Assembly (NCBI RefSeq): GCF_023922585.1
Contig: NZ_JAMFTN010000020.1
Span: 62,001-126,000, forward strand
Length of the DNA: 64,000 nucleotides
Direction of reading: 5' to 3'
DNA from: Aliidiomarina quisquiliarum
GTDB taxonomy: Bacteria > Pseudomonadota > Gammaproteobacteria > Enterobacterales > Alteromonadaceae
The translations under genes were made by a program, and so were the position numbers. A model generated the notes under the pieces. That model worked only from the letters and a program-made list of their open reading frames with translations. It was not told the origin of the DNA and did not search any database. This document shows positions 44,627 through 53,252 of this stretch, piece after piece; position 1 is the first letter of the stretch, and the number at the start of each line of letters is the position of its first letter.

Positions 44627-45742
44627 ATGGCATGGACCAAACAGATACTTCACGACTGGTTGCGGTTAGCATTAGCACCGGCAAAAATAAGGCGGTTAAT
44701 TAGTAAACAGTATGCAGAGCAGTTACAAGTAGCACATGAACTACCAGGGCCGCAAAATTGGCGCGAACCCTTTGCCCACATTCCTTTGTTTTGGCGTAAA
44801 CAGCTACCGGAAATAAATTCAGCATTGCTGGAAAAAAGTTGGTGCTGGTTTCAGCATGAAAGTGATTTCGAACGAGGCTTTTGGGTTTTAGGCCAAGCGG
44901 AATATCCTAGCCAATTAAGTTCCGTGGCTAATCCGCCTTGGTTATTATGTTGGGAAGGTAACCCAAGCTTTGCTCATTCCCAACAAGTGGCGGTTATAGG
45001 TAGCCGAAAAGCCTCGCCGCAGGCGTTATTGAATACCACGCAGTTTGCTACCGACCTTGCCCTAGCTGGGTTAACCATTACCAGTGGCCTAGCTATGGGG
45101 GTTGATAACGCCGCCCACTGGGCGGCACTAAACCAAGCAAAAGCAACCTGTGCGGTGCTCGGGTGTGGTATCGATATGTGTTATCCGCCGCGAGCTTGGG
45201 AATTAAAAAAAGAAATTCAGCAGCATGGTCTGGTGGTTAGCGAGTATTTACCCGGCACCGCGGCAAAAACAGAGCATTTTCCTGCGCGAAACCGTATAAT
45301 AAGTGGGTTAAGTAAGGGCGTGCTGGTAATGGCCGCAGCAAAGCGCAGTGGGTCGTTAATTACCGCTCGGTTAGCTGCAGAACAAGGAAAAGATGTTTTT
45401 GCAGTGCCTTACGGGTTGCATGATCCCACTGGAGCTGGTTGTCATTGGCTTATTCAGCAAGGGGCTAAATTAGTTACTGGTGCAACCGATATAATAGAAG
45501 AGTGGCCCACGCTAAATTTAGCAACTAATAGCCCTGCAGAAGAAAGTCAGCATGAAATGTTTGCAACGGGGTTGGAAAACTCGGCAATGTTAGTTAACGT
45601 AGGCTTCGAAACCACGTCATTTGAACAAATACTGCAACGTAGTCAGTTATCAGTTGCAGAAGTAATGAATGAATTGGTAAGTCTTGAAGTAGATGGATGG
45701 ATTAAGGCAGTGCCTGGTGGCTATGTCAGAATGAGGGGGTAG
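44627..45742 (+). CDS. dprA: DNA-processing protein DprA (Smf)
   Basis: 371 aa. Loads RecA on incoming single-stranded DNA during natural transformation. The Rossmann-like core shows [50 protein letters not shown] and [22 protein letters not shown]-terminal winged-helix region ([20 protein letters not shown]) follows. AGGAGGCGAAA precedes the ATG. Confidence 0.95.
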   Translation: MAWTKQILHDWLRLALAPAKIRRLISKQYAEQLQVAHELPGPQNWREPFAHIPLFWRKQLPEINSALLEKSWCWFQHESDFERGFWVLGQAEYPSQLSSVANPPWLLCWEGNPSFAHSQQVAVIGSRKASPQALLNTTQFATDLALAGLTITSGLAMGVDNAAHWAALNQAKATCAVLGCGIDMCYPPRAWELKKEIQQHGLVVSEYLPGTAAKTEHFPARNRIISGLSKGVLVMAAAKRSGSLITARLAAEQGKDVFAVPYGLHDPTGAGCHWLIQQGAKLVTGATDIIEEWPTLNLATNSPAEESQHEMFATGLENSAMLVNVGFETTSFEQILQRSQLSVAEVMNELVSLEVDGWIKAVPGGYVRMRG

Positions 45743-45747
45743 TAATT

Positions 45748-46224
45748 ATGTTTGATATCCTCATGTATTTGTTTGAGAACTACATCCACTCGGAAATGGA
45801 AGTCGTAGTCGACCACGACGAATTAACCGATGAGCTTACCCGCGCAGGTTTCCATAGTCAGGAAATTGGCAAGGCTTTGATTTGGCTTGAGCGTCTTGCT
45901 GACTTACAAGACAGTCAAGACAAGCCTTATCTTATACAAACGGCTCCGTTAAGTTCGTTTCGTGCCTATACGCCGGAAGAAGAAGCTCGGTTAGACAGTG
46001 CCAGCCGTGGCTTCTTAATGTATCTCGAACAAATTGGAGTGTTGGATTTTACCACACGTGAAATGGTGATTGATCGGGTTATGGAACTCGACACGCCCCA
46101 ATTCATGTTAGAAGACTTAAAGTGGGTTGTGCTTATGGTGCTATTTAACGTGCCTGGCCATGAAGACGCTTATTCACGCATGGAAGAGCTATTATTTGAT
46201 GAGCCCGAAGGCTTGTTGCATTAA
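45748..46224 (+). CDS. smg: Smg family protein
   Basis: 158 aa acidic protein (DUF494) that usually follows dpr[21 protein letters not shown] is diagnostic of the family, as is the C-terminal [20 protein letters not shown]. Its function is not established. Five base pairs separate it from dprA. Confidence 0.93.
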   Translation: MFDILMYLFENYIHSEMEVVVDHDELTDELTRAGFHSQEIGKALIWLERLADLQDSQDKPYLIQTAPLSSFRAYTPEEEARLDSASRGFLMYLEQIGVLDFTTREMVIDRVMELDTPQFMLEDLKWVVLMVLFNVPGHEDAYSRMEELLFDEPEGLLH

Positions 46225-46239
46225 TGCTGCTGGCTATCC

Positions 46240-46794
46240 ATGAGTGATCACGACCTTTTTTCGAACGTTCAACGACACCCGCCGGAATCTACTGAGCCTT
46301 GCCCAAAGTGCGGGGCTCAGTTGCGTTTGCGCCATAGTGGCAAAAACTCATTTTGGGGCTGTGTTACCTACCCAAGCTGCGACTATATTCGCTCAGCGCA
46401 TGAACAATCAGACTTTGAACCACAACCTTTACCTGGGCAGCACTGCCCCGACTGTGCAAGCGAACTAGTATTAAAAAAAGGTCGGTATGGTTTTTTTGTC
46501 GGTTGCAGTGCTTTTCCTCAGTGCCATTACATGGCCGACCCCAATGCGCCTGCTGAAAAGCAGGCACCCACATGCCCAGAATGTCAAAAAGGGCGCTTGG
46601 TGCAACGCACTAGCCGTTATGGTAAATCGTTTTACGCCTGTGACAGCTTTCCACAATGTCGCTATTCATTAAATGACGAGCCGGTTGCCCAACACTGCCC
46701 TAACTGCGGTTGGCAAGTGTTGATAAAGTATCGGCAGCATGGCCGCAATAGTTTACGCTGTCCGCAAAAGGCATGCGGCTACCGCGCTGAATAG
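46240..46794 (+). CDS. Topoisomerase-type zinc-ribbon protein (YrdD-like)
   Basis: 184 aa with four zinc-ribbon repeats of the topoisomerase I C-terminal type, each C-x2-C...C-x4/5-C: CPKCGAQLRLR, CPDCASELVLKKGRYGFFVG, CPECQKGRLVQRTSRYGKSF and CPNCGWQVLIKYRQHGRNSL. There is no topoisomerase catalytic domain. A gene of this kind lies between smg and tsaC in E. coli as well (yrdD). Confidence 0.9.
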   Translation: MSDHDLFSNVQRHPPESTEPCPKCGAQLRLRHSGKNSFWGCVTYPSCDYIRSAHEQSDFEPQPLPGQHCPDCASELVLKKGRYGFFVGCSAFPQCHYMADPNAPAEKQAPTCPECQKGRLVQRTSRYGKSFYACDSFPQCRYSLNDEPVAQHCPNCGWQVLIKYRQHGRNSLRCPQKACGYRAE

Positions 46795-46880
46795 CTATAA
46801 TGGCTTATTATAGTTGAGCAGCAGCGGCGTTTATTATATTCAACGCCGAACCAGCCACCAGAAAAAGGACCCCTACTGGC

Positions 46881-47456
46881 ATGCCAGATAAAAATATAAA
46901 AAGCGATGAGTTTGCTGGCGCCCGTGCAGCGTTAGCAAATCACGGCGTTATTGGTTACCCAACAGAAGCTGTATTTGGTTTAGGTTGTGCCCCATACGAC
47001 GAAATTGCGGTGCGTAAACTGCTGGCTATGAAGCAACGAGCGGCAGACAAAGGGCTTATTTTAATTGCTGCCGACTACAGCCAACTATTAAGTTATGTCG
47101 ACGACAGCAAAATTCCTCAAGACAAACGCTTTGCAGTATTTTCGCAATGGCCCGGACCAGTAACTTTAGTGTTGCCAGCCCGGCCAGACGTACCGCGGTT
47201 TTTACGCGGCGATCACGATACCATTGCCGTACGCGTAACTGCTTTTGAGCCAGCTCGGCAACTTTGTAAAGCACTAGGCACGGCCTTAGTGTCGAGTAGC
47301 GCGAATGTTCAGGGTGGGCAAGCGCTCACTAGTGCTGAACAATTAGAACAAGTATTTGGTGACCAAGTCGACTGGATCATGCCTGTAGCGGTAGGTAGCA
47401 ACACCCAGCCAAGTCGTATTTTAAACCCATTAACCGGAGACATATTGCGGCCATGA
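46881..47456 (+). CDS. tsaC: L-threonylcarbamoyladenylate synthase TsaC
   Basis: 191 aa (YrdC/RimN type). Makes threonylcarbamoyl-AMP for the t6A37 modification of t[55 protein letters not shown] and SSSANVQGG are family motifs. The last codons overlap the hemF start (ATGA at 47453). Confidence 0.96.
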   Translation: MPDKNIKSDEFAGARAALANHGVIGYPTEAVFGLGCAPYDEIAVRKLLAMKQRAADKGLILIAADYSQLLSYVDDSKIPQDKRFAVFSQWPGPVTLVLPARPDVPRFLRGDHDTIAVRVTAFEPARQLCKALGTALVSSSANVQGGQALTSAEQLEQVFGDQVDWIMPVAVGSNTQPSRILNPLTGDILRP

Positions 47457-48385
47457 AAGAAGAGCGTTATTTAGAACGGGTAAAAGCATTTTTTATGCAA
47501 TTACAAGACGACATTTGCGCTGGGGTAACGGCCGTTGATGGTAGCGGGGCCTTTGTTGAAGACGACTGGGAGCGAGAAGAAGGTGGCGGTGGTCGTTCTC
47601 GAGTTATGCGCCATGGCAAAGTAATTGAACAGGGCGGTGTGAATTACAGCCATGTTTATGGCGCACAAATGCCGGCTTCTGCTACGGCGCATCGGCCAGA
47701 ATTAGCAGGCCGCAGCTTTCACGCCTGCGGCGTGTCATTAGTATTGCATCCGCATAACCCCTATGTACCCACGTCGCATGCTAATGTGCGTTTTTTCATT
47801 GCCGAAAAACCAGGTGAAGCACCTGTTTGGTGGTTTGGAGGCGGTTTCGACTTAACGCCATTTTATCCCTTTAAAGATGACGTGGTACATTGGCATGAAA
47901 TGTCGCGTGCTGCGGTGGCACCCTTCGGCGACGATTATTACCATCGTTATAAAAGTTGGTGCGACGACTATTTCTATTTAAAGCATCGTAATGAAACTCG
48001 TGGTGTTGGCGGTTTGTTTTTTGATGATTTAAATACCAACCCAGCTGGCGAACTAGATTTTGAACACGCTTTTGCCTTAATGCGTTCAGTGGGTGAACAC
48101 TATTTAAAAGCTTGGACTCCTATTGCTGAAAAGCGCAAAGAATTACCTTTTGGTGAGCGGGAACGAGAGTTTCAGCTATATCGGCGGGGCCGCTATGTAG
48201 AATTTAACTTAGTGTACGACCGCGGCACCTTGTTTGGCTTACAAACCGGAGGGCGCACAGAATCAATTTTAATGTCGATGCCGCCCTTAGCCCGTTGGGA
48301 GTATGCATACGAGCCAAGGCCCGGCACTGCTGAAGCAGAACTAGAATATTATTTAAAACCAAGGGATTGGTTAAACAGAAAATAA
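47453..48385 (+). CDS. hemF: Oxygen-dependent coproporphyrinogen-III oxidase
   Basis: 310 aa. Converts coproporphyrinogen III to protoporphyrinogen IX in heme synthesis. [35 protein letters not shown] and the C-terminal [15 protein letters not shown] region are typical. Translationally coupled to tsaC by a 4-bp overlap. Confidence 0.97.
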   Translation: MKEERYLERVKAFFMQLQDDICAGVTAVDGSGAFVEDDWEREEGGGGRSRVMRHGKVIEQGGVNYSHVYGAQMPASATAHRPELAGRSFHACGVSLVLHPHNPYVPTSHANVRFFIAEKPGEAPVWWFGGGFDLTPFYPFKDDVVHWHEMSRAAVAPFGDDYYHRYKSWCDDYFYLKHRNETRGVGGLFFDDLNTNPAGELDFEHAFALMRSVGEHYLKAWTPIAEKRKELPFGEREREFQLYRRGRYVEFNLVYDRGTLFGLQTGGRTESILMSMPPLARWEYAYEPRPGTAEAELEYYLKPRDWLNRK

Positions 48386-48455
48386 TGGGCTGTGTTGCTC
48401 GCAAAGTAATTCCGTATTAAGCTGCCTTAGGTTGAAAATTGAACAGGACAGCGTA

Positions 48456-49124
48456 ATGGGAAATATAATATTTATTATTGTAGTGGTGGTGGTAGTTATT
48501 GCCGTATTAATTTACCGTAAAATGCAAACAGCAACCGCTAGTAGCCACACAAAAGCGGTTAAGCAGGCAGTAGCAAAACCAACAAATGTTGATTCTAAAC
48601 CAACGGAACAAGAACCATCGGTAACAGAAACAGAAACAGAAACAGAAACAGAACAGCCCGAAGTTAAGCAAGACCAACCGCTAACAATTAAGCCGCAAGC
48701 AGTGGTGGAAGAAGAATACCCCCAGGTAGAGCCTAATTTGCCTGAAGCGCTAGCGGAAGCGGTTAGTGCGTTAACGGGCGAGAAAGACGCCTTAGCACGA
48801 CACCGTTGGTTGTCGCAAATTACGGAGACAACTTACAAAAAACGAAAAGACGCGCAATACCGCGCTGCATGCGATTATTTTTCTGTTTTACATATTAACG
48901 AGTTTGAAAAAATTAAAGCGCCGCTAAAGAAAAGCAACGGTGGTAAATTACCGCAAGTAATGACCTTCCAAAACTACGCTAATTTACTACTTGAAGACGA
49001 GCGTTATAACGAGGCCATTGAGGTGTGTCAAAAGGCACTGAAGTTTGGGCTAGACGACAAAACTAAAAGCGGTTTTGCAGGTCGAATAGAGCGCATTAAA
49101 GCTCGACAGAAGCAAGCCAAGTAA
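48456..49124 (+). CDS. Hypothetical membrane-anchored protein with TE repeat
   Basis: 222 aa from ATG 48456 (MGNIIFIIVVVVVVIAVLIY), one N-terminal membrane anchor. It is followed by a low-complexity linker with five tandem ACAGAA units (48624-48653) encoding alternating Thr-Glu, then a helical region whose end (MTFQNYANLLLEDERYNEAI and ...EVCQKALKFGL) resembles a tetratricopeptide unit. No family was recognised. It lies between hemF and aroE. Confidence 0.7.
   Translation: MGNIIFIIVVVVVVIAVLIYRKMQTATASSHTKAVKQAVAKPTNVDSKPTEQEPSVTETETETETEQPEVKQDQPLTIKPQAVVEEEYPQVEPNLPEALAEAVSALTGEKDALARHRWLSQITETTYKKRKDAQYRAACDYFSVLHINEFEKIKAPLKKSNGGKLPQVMTFQNYANLLLEDERYNEAIEVCQKALKFGLDDKTKSGFAGRIERIKARQKQAK
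48624..48653 (+). repeat. Hexanucleotide tandem repeat, five ACAGAA units
   Basis: Five perfect copies in frame, encoding (TE)n. Copy-number change would not shift the frame but would alter linker length. Confidence 0.85.
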
Positions 49125-49220
49125 ACTGAACTAATTAAAATGATGGATCAGGCATGGGGTGTGTCCGCAGTTGTGTTCGCCTGAACGTTGCCTACACTGC
49201 GCTAAGCCAAACGAGTAAAT

Positions 49221-50066
49221 ATGATTAAACTAGCTGTTTTTGGTGACCCCATAAGTCATAGTTTGTCGCCTGCAATTCATGCGGAGTTCGCAAAGCAGGT
49301 GGGTTTAGCTATTGATTATATTCCCATTCAAGCGTCGGCAACAGAATTTGCCGATCGCTTTGCGGCCTTTGTGCGCCAAGGTGGTGTAGGGGCCAATATT
49401 ACCCTACCGTTGAAACAGTTGGCATTTGAACGGGCCGACCAATGTAGCCCTGCAGCCACCCAAGCGGGTGCCGTTAATACTTTAATAAAGCACAACAATA
49501 TATGGCTGGGTGAAAATACCGACGGCATAGGCTTAGTTGCCGATTTACAATACCATAAAGTTAAGCTTGCTGGTGCGCAGGTGCTGTTAATTGGTGCGGG
49601 TGGTGCCGCACGCGGTGTCATGCCGGCCTTATTGGCTGCAAAGGTAGCCAGGGTTCATGTGGCTAACCGTACCCCAGAACGAGCCGAAGCACTTATTACC
49701 CATGTTATTCGCCATGCACCTACCACACCACTGGCACAGCTTAGTGCAGGCTCACTTAACGCAATTCCTAGTAGCCCATTTACAGTCGTTATAAATAGCA
49801 CCTCAAGCGGTTTGCAAGGGCAGTCGTTAACATTACCAAGCCGAATTTTAACAACCCAACCCTTTAGTTACGACATGGTGTATGGCGAACAGCCAACACC
49901 CTTTATGCAGTGGGCATTGAATAATAATTGCCCGGTTGCCGATGGCTTAGGTATGCTGGTTCATCAGGCTGCGGCAAGTTTTCAGCGATGGACAAAGGCA
50001 ACCCCTGACACAGCCCCAGTACTTCTACTGTTACGCAAACGGCTTGGCCTTTGGAGCTCTTTATGA
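49221..50066 (+). CDS. aroE: Shikimate dehydrogenase
   Basis: 281 aa. NADP-dependent reduction of 3-dehydroshikimate. The substrate loop is FGDPISHSLSPAIHAEF, the catalytic lysine in NITLPLKQLAFE, NTDGIGLVADL and the cofactor loop LIGAGGAARGVMPALL. Its TGA overlaps the start of the permease gene (ATGA at 50063). Confidence 0.96.
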   Translation: MIKLAVFGDPISHSLSPAIHAEFAKQVGLAIDYIPIQASATEFADRFAAFVRQGGVGANITLPLKQLAFERADQCSPAATQAGAVNTLIKHNNIWLGENTDGIGLVADLQYHKVKLAGAQVLLIGAGGAARGVMPALLAAKVARVHVANRTPERAEALITHVIRHAPTTPLAQLSAGSLNAIPSSPFTVVINSTSSGLQGQSLTLPSRILTTQPFSYDMVYGEQPTPFMQWALNNNCPVADGLGMLVHQAAASFQRWTKATPDTAPVLLLLRKRLGLWSSL

Positions 50067-52069
50067 GCGTTGATCAAATATTAATACTCGTCATATTATT
50101 TGTAACTATCATATTGTTTATTATGGGGAAATGGCGACACGACGTGGTCGCTTTGTTTGCCTTAACTGCCTGCGTTGCAGTAGGTGTAGTGCCAGGTGAA
50201 ATTGCCTTTAGTGGCTTTAGCCATCCGGCAGTTATTACCGTGGCTTGTGTGTTAGTTATGAGCTACAGCCTACAGCGTACTGGTGCCATTGACGTGGTAG
50301 CAAATAAGCTAGCTCCAAAAGCTACGTCGCCCACCTTAACTATTGCAGCGCTTACTGGACTAGCAGCAGTTATGTCGGCATTTATGAATAACGTTGGTGC
50401 TATGGCGTTGCTAATGCCGGTGGCAATACAGTTAGCGAATAGGCTTAAAATTGCCCCTGGACAGGTACTTATGCCCGTTGCATTTGGAGCTATTCTCGGC
50501 GGCATGACAACTCTAATAGGAACGCCGCCGAACTTAATAGTAGCTGGGTTTAGAGCAGAATATGCTGATCAGGGCTTCGGTATGTTTTCTTTTACCCCAG
50601 TGGGCTTTGCGGTGGCTTTTATTGGTGTCACTTTCTTAGCTTTAGCAGGTTGGCGTTTAGTGCCCGCACGGCAGCGCATGGACGCCGCAAGCTTCGATAC
50701 CGGGCGCTATTTAATTGAAGTAAAGGTAGTTGCTGGCGGTAAAGCTGAAGGCATGACAATTTGGCATTTAGAGCGCGCCATAGACGATTCAGAAGGCCAG
50801 CTATTAGGCATGGTGCGAGACGGCGAAAAAGTAATTACCCCCCATTGGAATAAAGTTCTAAAAGCCGGCGACTTACTTATGCTAGAAGCCGAGCCAGACA
50901 AACTAAGCCAGTTACTCTCGGCCTTTGGCCTGCAATTACTAGAAAACGTAAAACCAACGCCGAAAAAAGCTGAAGAGCATGTTTTGGCTACCGTGTTGTC
51001 GGTAAAGCTTGAGCGTGAACGCGTGCCGCATGGTTCGCTGCCGGTACAACCAACCACAGAAATACCCACCAAACCCGTAGCGCAATTAGCGGGCAACTGG
51101 TTTGACCGCCGGGTTACCGTGTCGAGTGAACGTACTCTACGTGGTTTTCAAGTAGGTATGCGCGATCCAACCACGTCAACCGTAAGCGAAAGCGGGGGTA
51201 GCTCCGACAGCCGAGAAATTGTTTTAGTAGAAATGGTGGTGTTACCTAATGCGAAAATAATTCACCACACGGCACAAGACCTAGAGCTGCGCTCGCGCTT
51301 TGGTTTAAATTTGTTAGCTATTTCTCGCCATGGTAAGCATTCTATTGACCGCTTGCGCCGAACCAAAATAGGGGCTGGCGATGTAATTTTAATGCAAGGC
51401 GAGCCAGAACGGCTAGCTGGGTTTGCTTCTCAGTTTGGTTGTGTACCTTTAGCGGAGCGTACCATTCGTGTGCCAAGTAAAAAACGTGCCTTTATGGCCT
51501 CGGGTATTATGTTATTGGCGGTGTTGGGTGCGGCGCTAGGTTTAATGCCAGCGGCACTTTCTTTTGCTGGTGGCGTGGTGGCATTAATGGCCTTTAGGCT
51601 TATTCCATTACGGCAACTGTATGAAAGTATCGATTGGTCTATTGTGGTGCTGTTAGCAGCACTTATTCCAGTAGCAGGTGCAATGTCAACCACGGGTACC
51701 GCCGATTGGATGGCCAATGGAATGCTGCAGTATGTGGCCCAAGGCCATACGCTGGTGGCATTAGGCGTTATTTTAATTTTGTCTATGACCTTATCAGACT
51801 TTATGAATAACGCCGCTACAGCAGCGGTAATGTGTCCGGTAGCAATAAGTGCAGCCTTGCAGTTGGGGGTAAACCCCGACGCATTTTTAATGGCGGTTGC
51901 AGTGGGTGCGTCGTGCGCATTTCTTACGCCAATAGGGCACCAAAATAATACGTTAATATTAGGGCCAGGCGGATTTCGCTTTGGCGACTATTGGAAACTT
52001 GGCTTACCCATGGAAATATTGGTGTTTATTATTGCCATGATCATGCTACCAATAGTATGGCCACTGTAA
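50063..52069 (+). CDS. SLC13-type permease with two TrkA-C domains
   Basis: 668 aa. Two sets of membrane segments (about residues 5-180 and 470-668) enclose two cytoplasmic TrkA-C/RCK-like domains: GMTIWHLERAIDDSEGQLLG and LRSRFGLNLLAISRHGKHSI. FMNNVGAMALLMPVAIQL and FMNNAATAAVMCPVAISA are the paired helical hairpins of the DASS/ArsB-NhaD group. Family members carry sulfate or dicarboxylates; the substrate is undetermined. ATG 50063 overlaps the aroE stop. Confidence 0.88.
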   Translation: MSVDQILILVILFVTIILFIMGKWRHDVVALFALTACVAVGVVPGEIAFSGFSHPAVITVACVLVMSYSLQRTGAIDVVANKLAPKATSPTLTIAALTGLAAVMSAFMNNVGAMALLMPVAIQLANRLKIAPGQVLMPVAFGAILGGMTTLIGTPPNLIVAGFRAEYADQGFGMFSFTPVGFAVAFIGVTFLALAGWRLVPARQRMDAASFDTGRYLIEVKVVAGGKAEGMTIWHLERAIDDSEGQLLGMVRDGEKVITPHWNKVLKAGDLLMLEAEPDKLSQLLSAFGLQLLENVKPTPKKAEEHVLATVLSVKLERERVPHGSLPVQPTTEIPTKPVAQLAGNWFDRRVTVSSERTLRGFQVGMRDPTTSTVSESGGSSDSREIVLVEMVVLPNAKIIHHTAQDLELRSRFGLNLLAISRHGKHSIDRLRRTKIGAGDVILMQGEPERLAGFASQFGCVPLAERTIRVPSKKRAFMASGIMLLAVLGAALGLMPAALSFAGGVVALMAFRLIPLRQLYESIDWSIVVLLAALIPVAGAMSTTGTADWMANGMLQYVAQGHTLVALGVILILSMTLSDFMNNAATAAVMCPVAISAALQLGVNPDAFLMAVAVGASCAFLTPIGHQNNTLILGPGGFRFGDYWKLGLPMEILVFIIAMIMLPIVWPL

Positions 52070-52090
52070 GAAAATGGAGCAGGAACAACC

Positions 52091-52831
52091 ATGTCCGACT
52101 CAAGCAAAATAAAAGAAACCGTACTTAATGGAAAAAAACGGGCGCGCACAGCAAAAGAAAAAGATCAACGCCGTGAAAGTATTCTTGCCGCAGCACTACA
52201 ACTGCTGTTAGATAATCAGGGGCGTTTACCAACGGTTAACGCTATTGCGGCTAAAGCAGGGGTAGCAAAAGGTACGGCGTATATCTACTTTGATAGCAAA
52301 GAAGCTATTTATATGGCGTTGCTAGAAAACCAGTTATATGGCTGGCTTGGCGAAGTGCGCGACCAATTACGTTTTGTCCGTGGTGATATGCTCGACGGCG
52401 TTGTAGACGCGCTATTATGCTTTCAAAACAAGCAGCCCCATTTGTGGACTTTAGCTAGCCTAGGTCATTTGCAGTTAGAGCCTGAAATAAACAAAAAAGA
52501 TTTACTTAGCCATAAAACAAAATTAGCACAAGACTACCGCGCAACAGCCCGTGCCATTGCGCAAACTGCCGGCTTAGCTGAAAATTATGTTGATGAAGCC
52601 CAAGCCACTCTTATTCAAAGCTATGCTTACTTACTAGGCAGCTGGCAATTAGCAAGGCCACCCGTGTCGATTAAGTCGCTGCTAAAGGGGCCTGGTTTGT
52701 CGGCATTGCAGCCAGACTTTTTACCCTTAGCGCAGCAGGGCTTGCACCAAATGTGGCGCGGCTTCTTTGAAAATATAGCGGTAGAGCCAGAAAAATCAGG
52801 AATGCTGAAGCGCTTGTTCCAGCGACCATGA
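52091..52831 (+). CDS. TetR family transcriptional regulator
   Basis: 246 aa. The N-terminal TetR helix-turn-helix is ESILAAALQLLLDNQGRLPT followed by AIAAKAGVAKGTAYIYFDSK. The ligand domain shows no known signature. It lies 21 bp behind the SLC13-type permease gene and may belong to the same transcription unit, but no operator was recognised. Confidence 0.88.
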   Translation: MSDSSKIKETVLNGKKRARTAKEKDQRRESILAAALQLLLDNQGRLPTVNAIAAKAGVAKGTAYIYFDSKEAIYMALLENQLYGWLGEVRDQLRFVRGDMLDGVVDALLCFQNKQPHLWTLASLGHLQLEPEINKKDLLSHKTKLAQDYRATARAIAQTAGLAENYVDEAQATLIQSYAYLLGSWQLARPPVSIKSLLKGPGLSALQPDFLPLAQQGLHQMWRGFFENIAVEPEKSGMLKRLFQRP

Positions 52832-53252
52832 CAAGAAGGCAGATAGAACAAATTAAGTTAATAAAGTGAATAGCAAGTACAAAATATTACTAAAAACGAT
52901 CAATGATCGCTGGATCAGATCGTTTAATATGCTATTCTTAGTCGCTGGTTAGTGCTCTGCTAGGAGCACAAAGAAAGATACTGAAGTAAAGTTTCCACAA
53001 CCAGTGCAGTAACTATATAAAAAATATAATATGTTCGGGAATCCTCAGTTTTATCCCGTAAAAACAACCACTTAGGCTAGCGATGCTGCTGTCGAGAAAA
53101 TCTCGACTCACGGCAGCTTTGAGCATTCCCCCACAGACTTATCCACAGCTTGTTCAGGCAGTAAAAAGCTCTTTGAACAGTAACCGAGTCGCTTTCGAGG
53201 GTGGGTTTGTGGCATCCTTACACTCTGAACCTCACTTACGTTGGAACGCTAC
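52832..53252. other. Region upstream of polA with GATC cluster, DnaA box and hairpins
   Basis: 421 bp without a convincing gene. It holds four GATC sites in 24 bp (52898-52921); a hairpin GTGCTC/GAGCAC at about 52952-52969; a TATAAT hexamer at 53025-53030; the stem GTCGAGA (53091-53097) with TCTCGAC (53101-53107), extended by GCTGC/GCAGC; and a consensus DnaA box TTATCCACA at 53139-53147. A 67-codon frame at 53083-53286 overlaps these elements and is probably accidental. Confidence 0.6.
53139..53147 (+). promoter_or_regulatory. Consensus DnaA box upstream of polA
   Basis: TTATCCACA, about 106 bp before the polA start. It may tie polA expression to DnaA. Confidence 0.6.
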
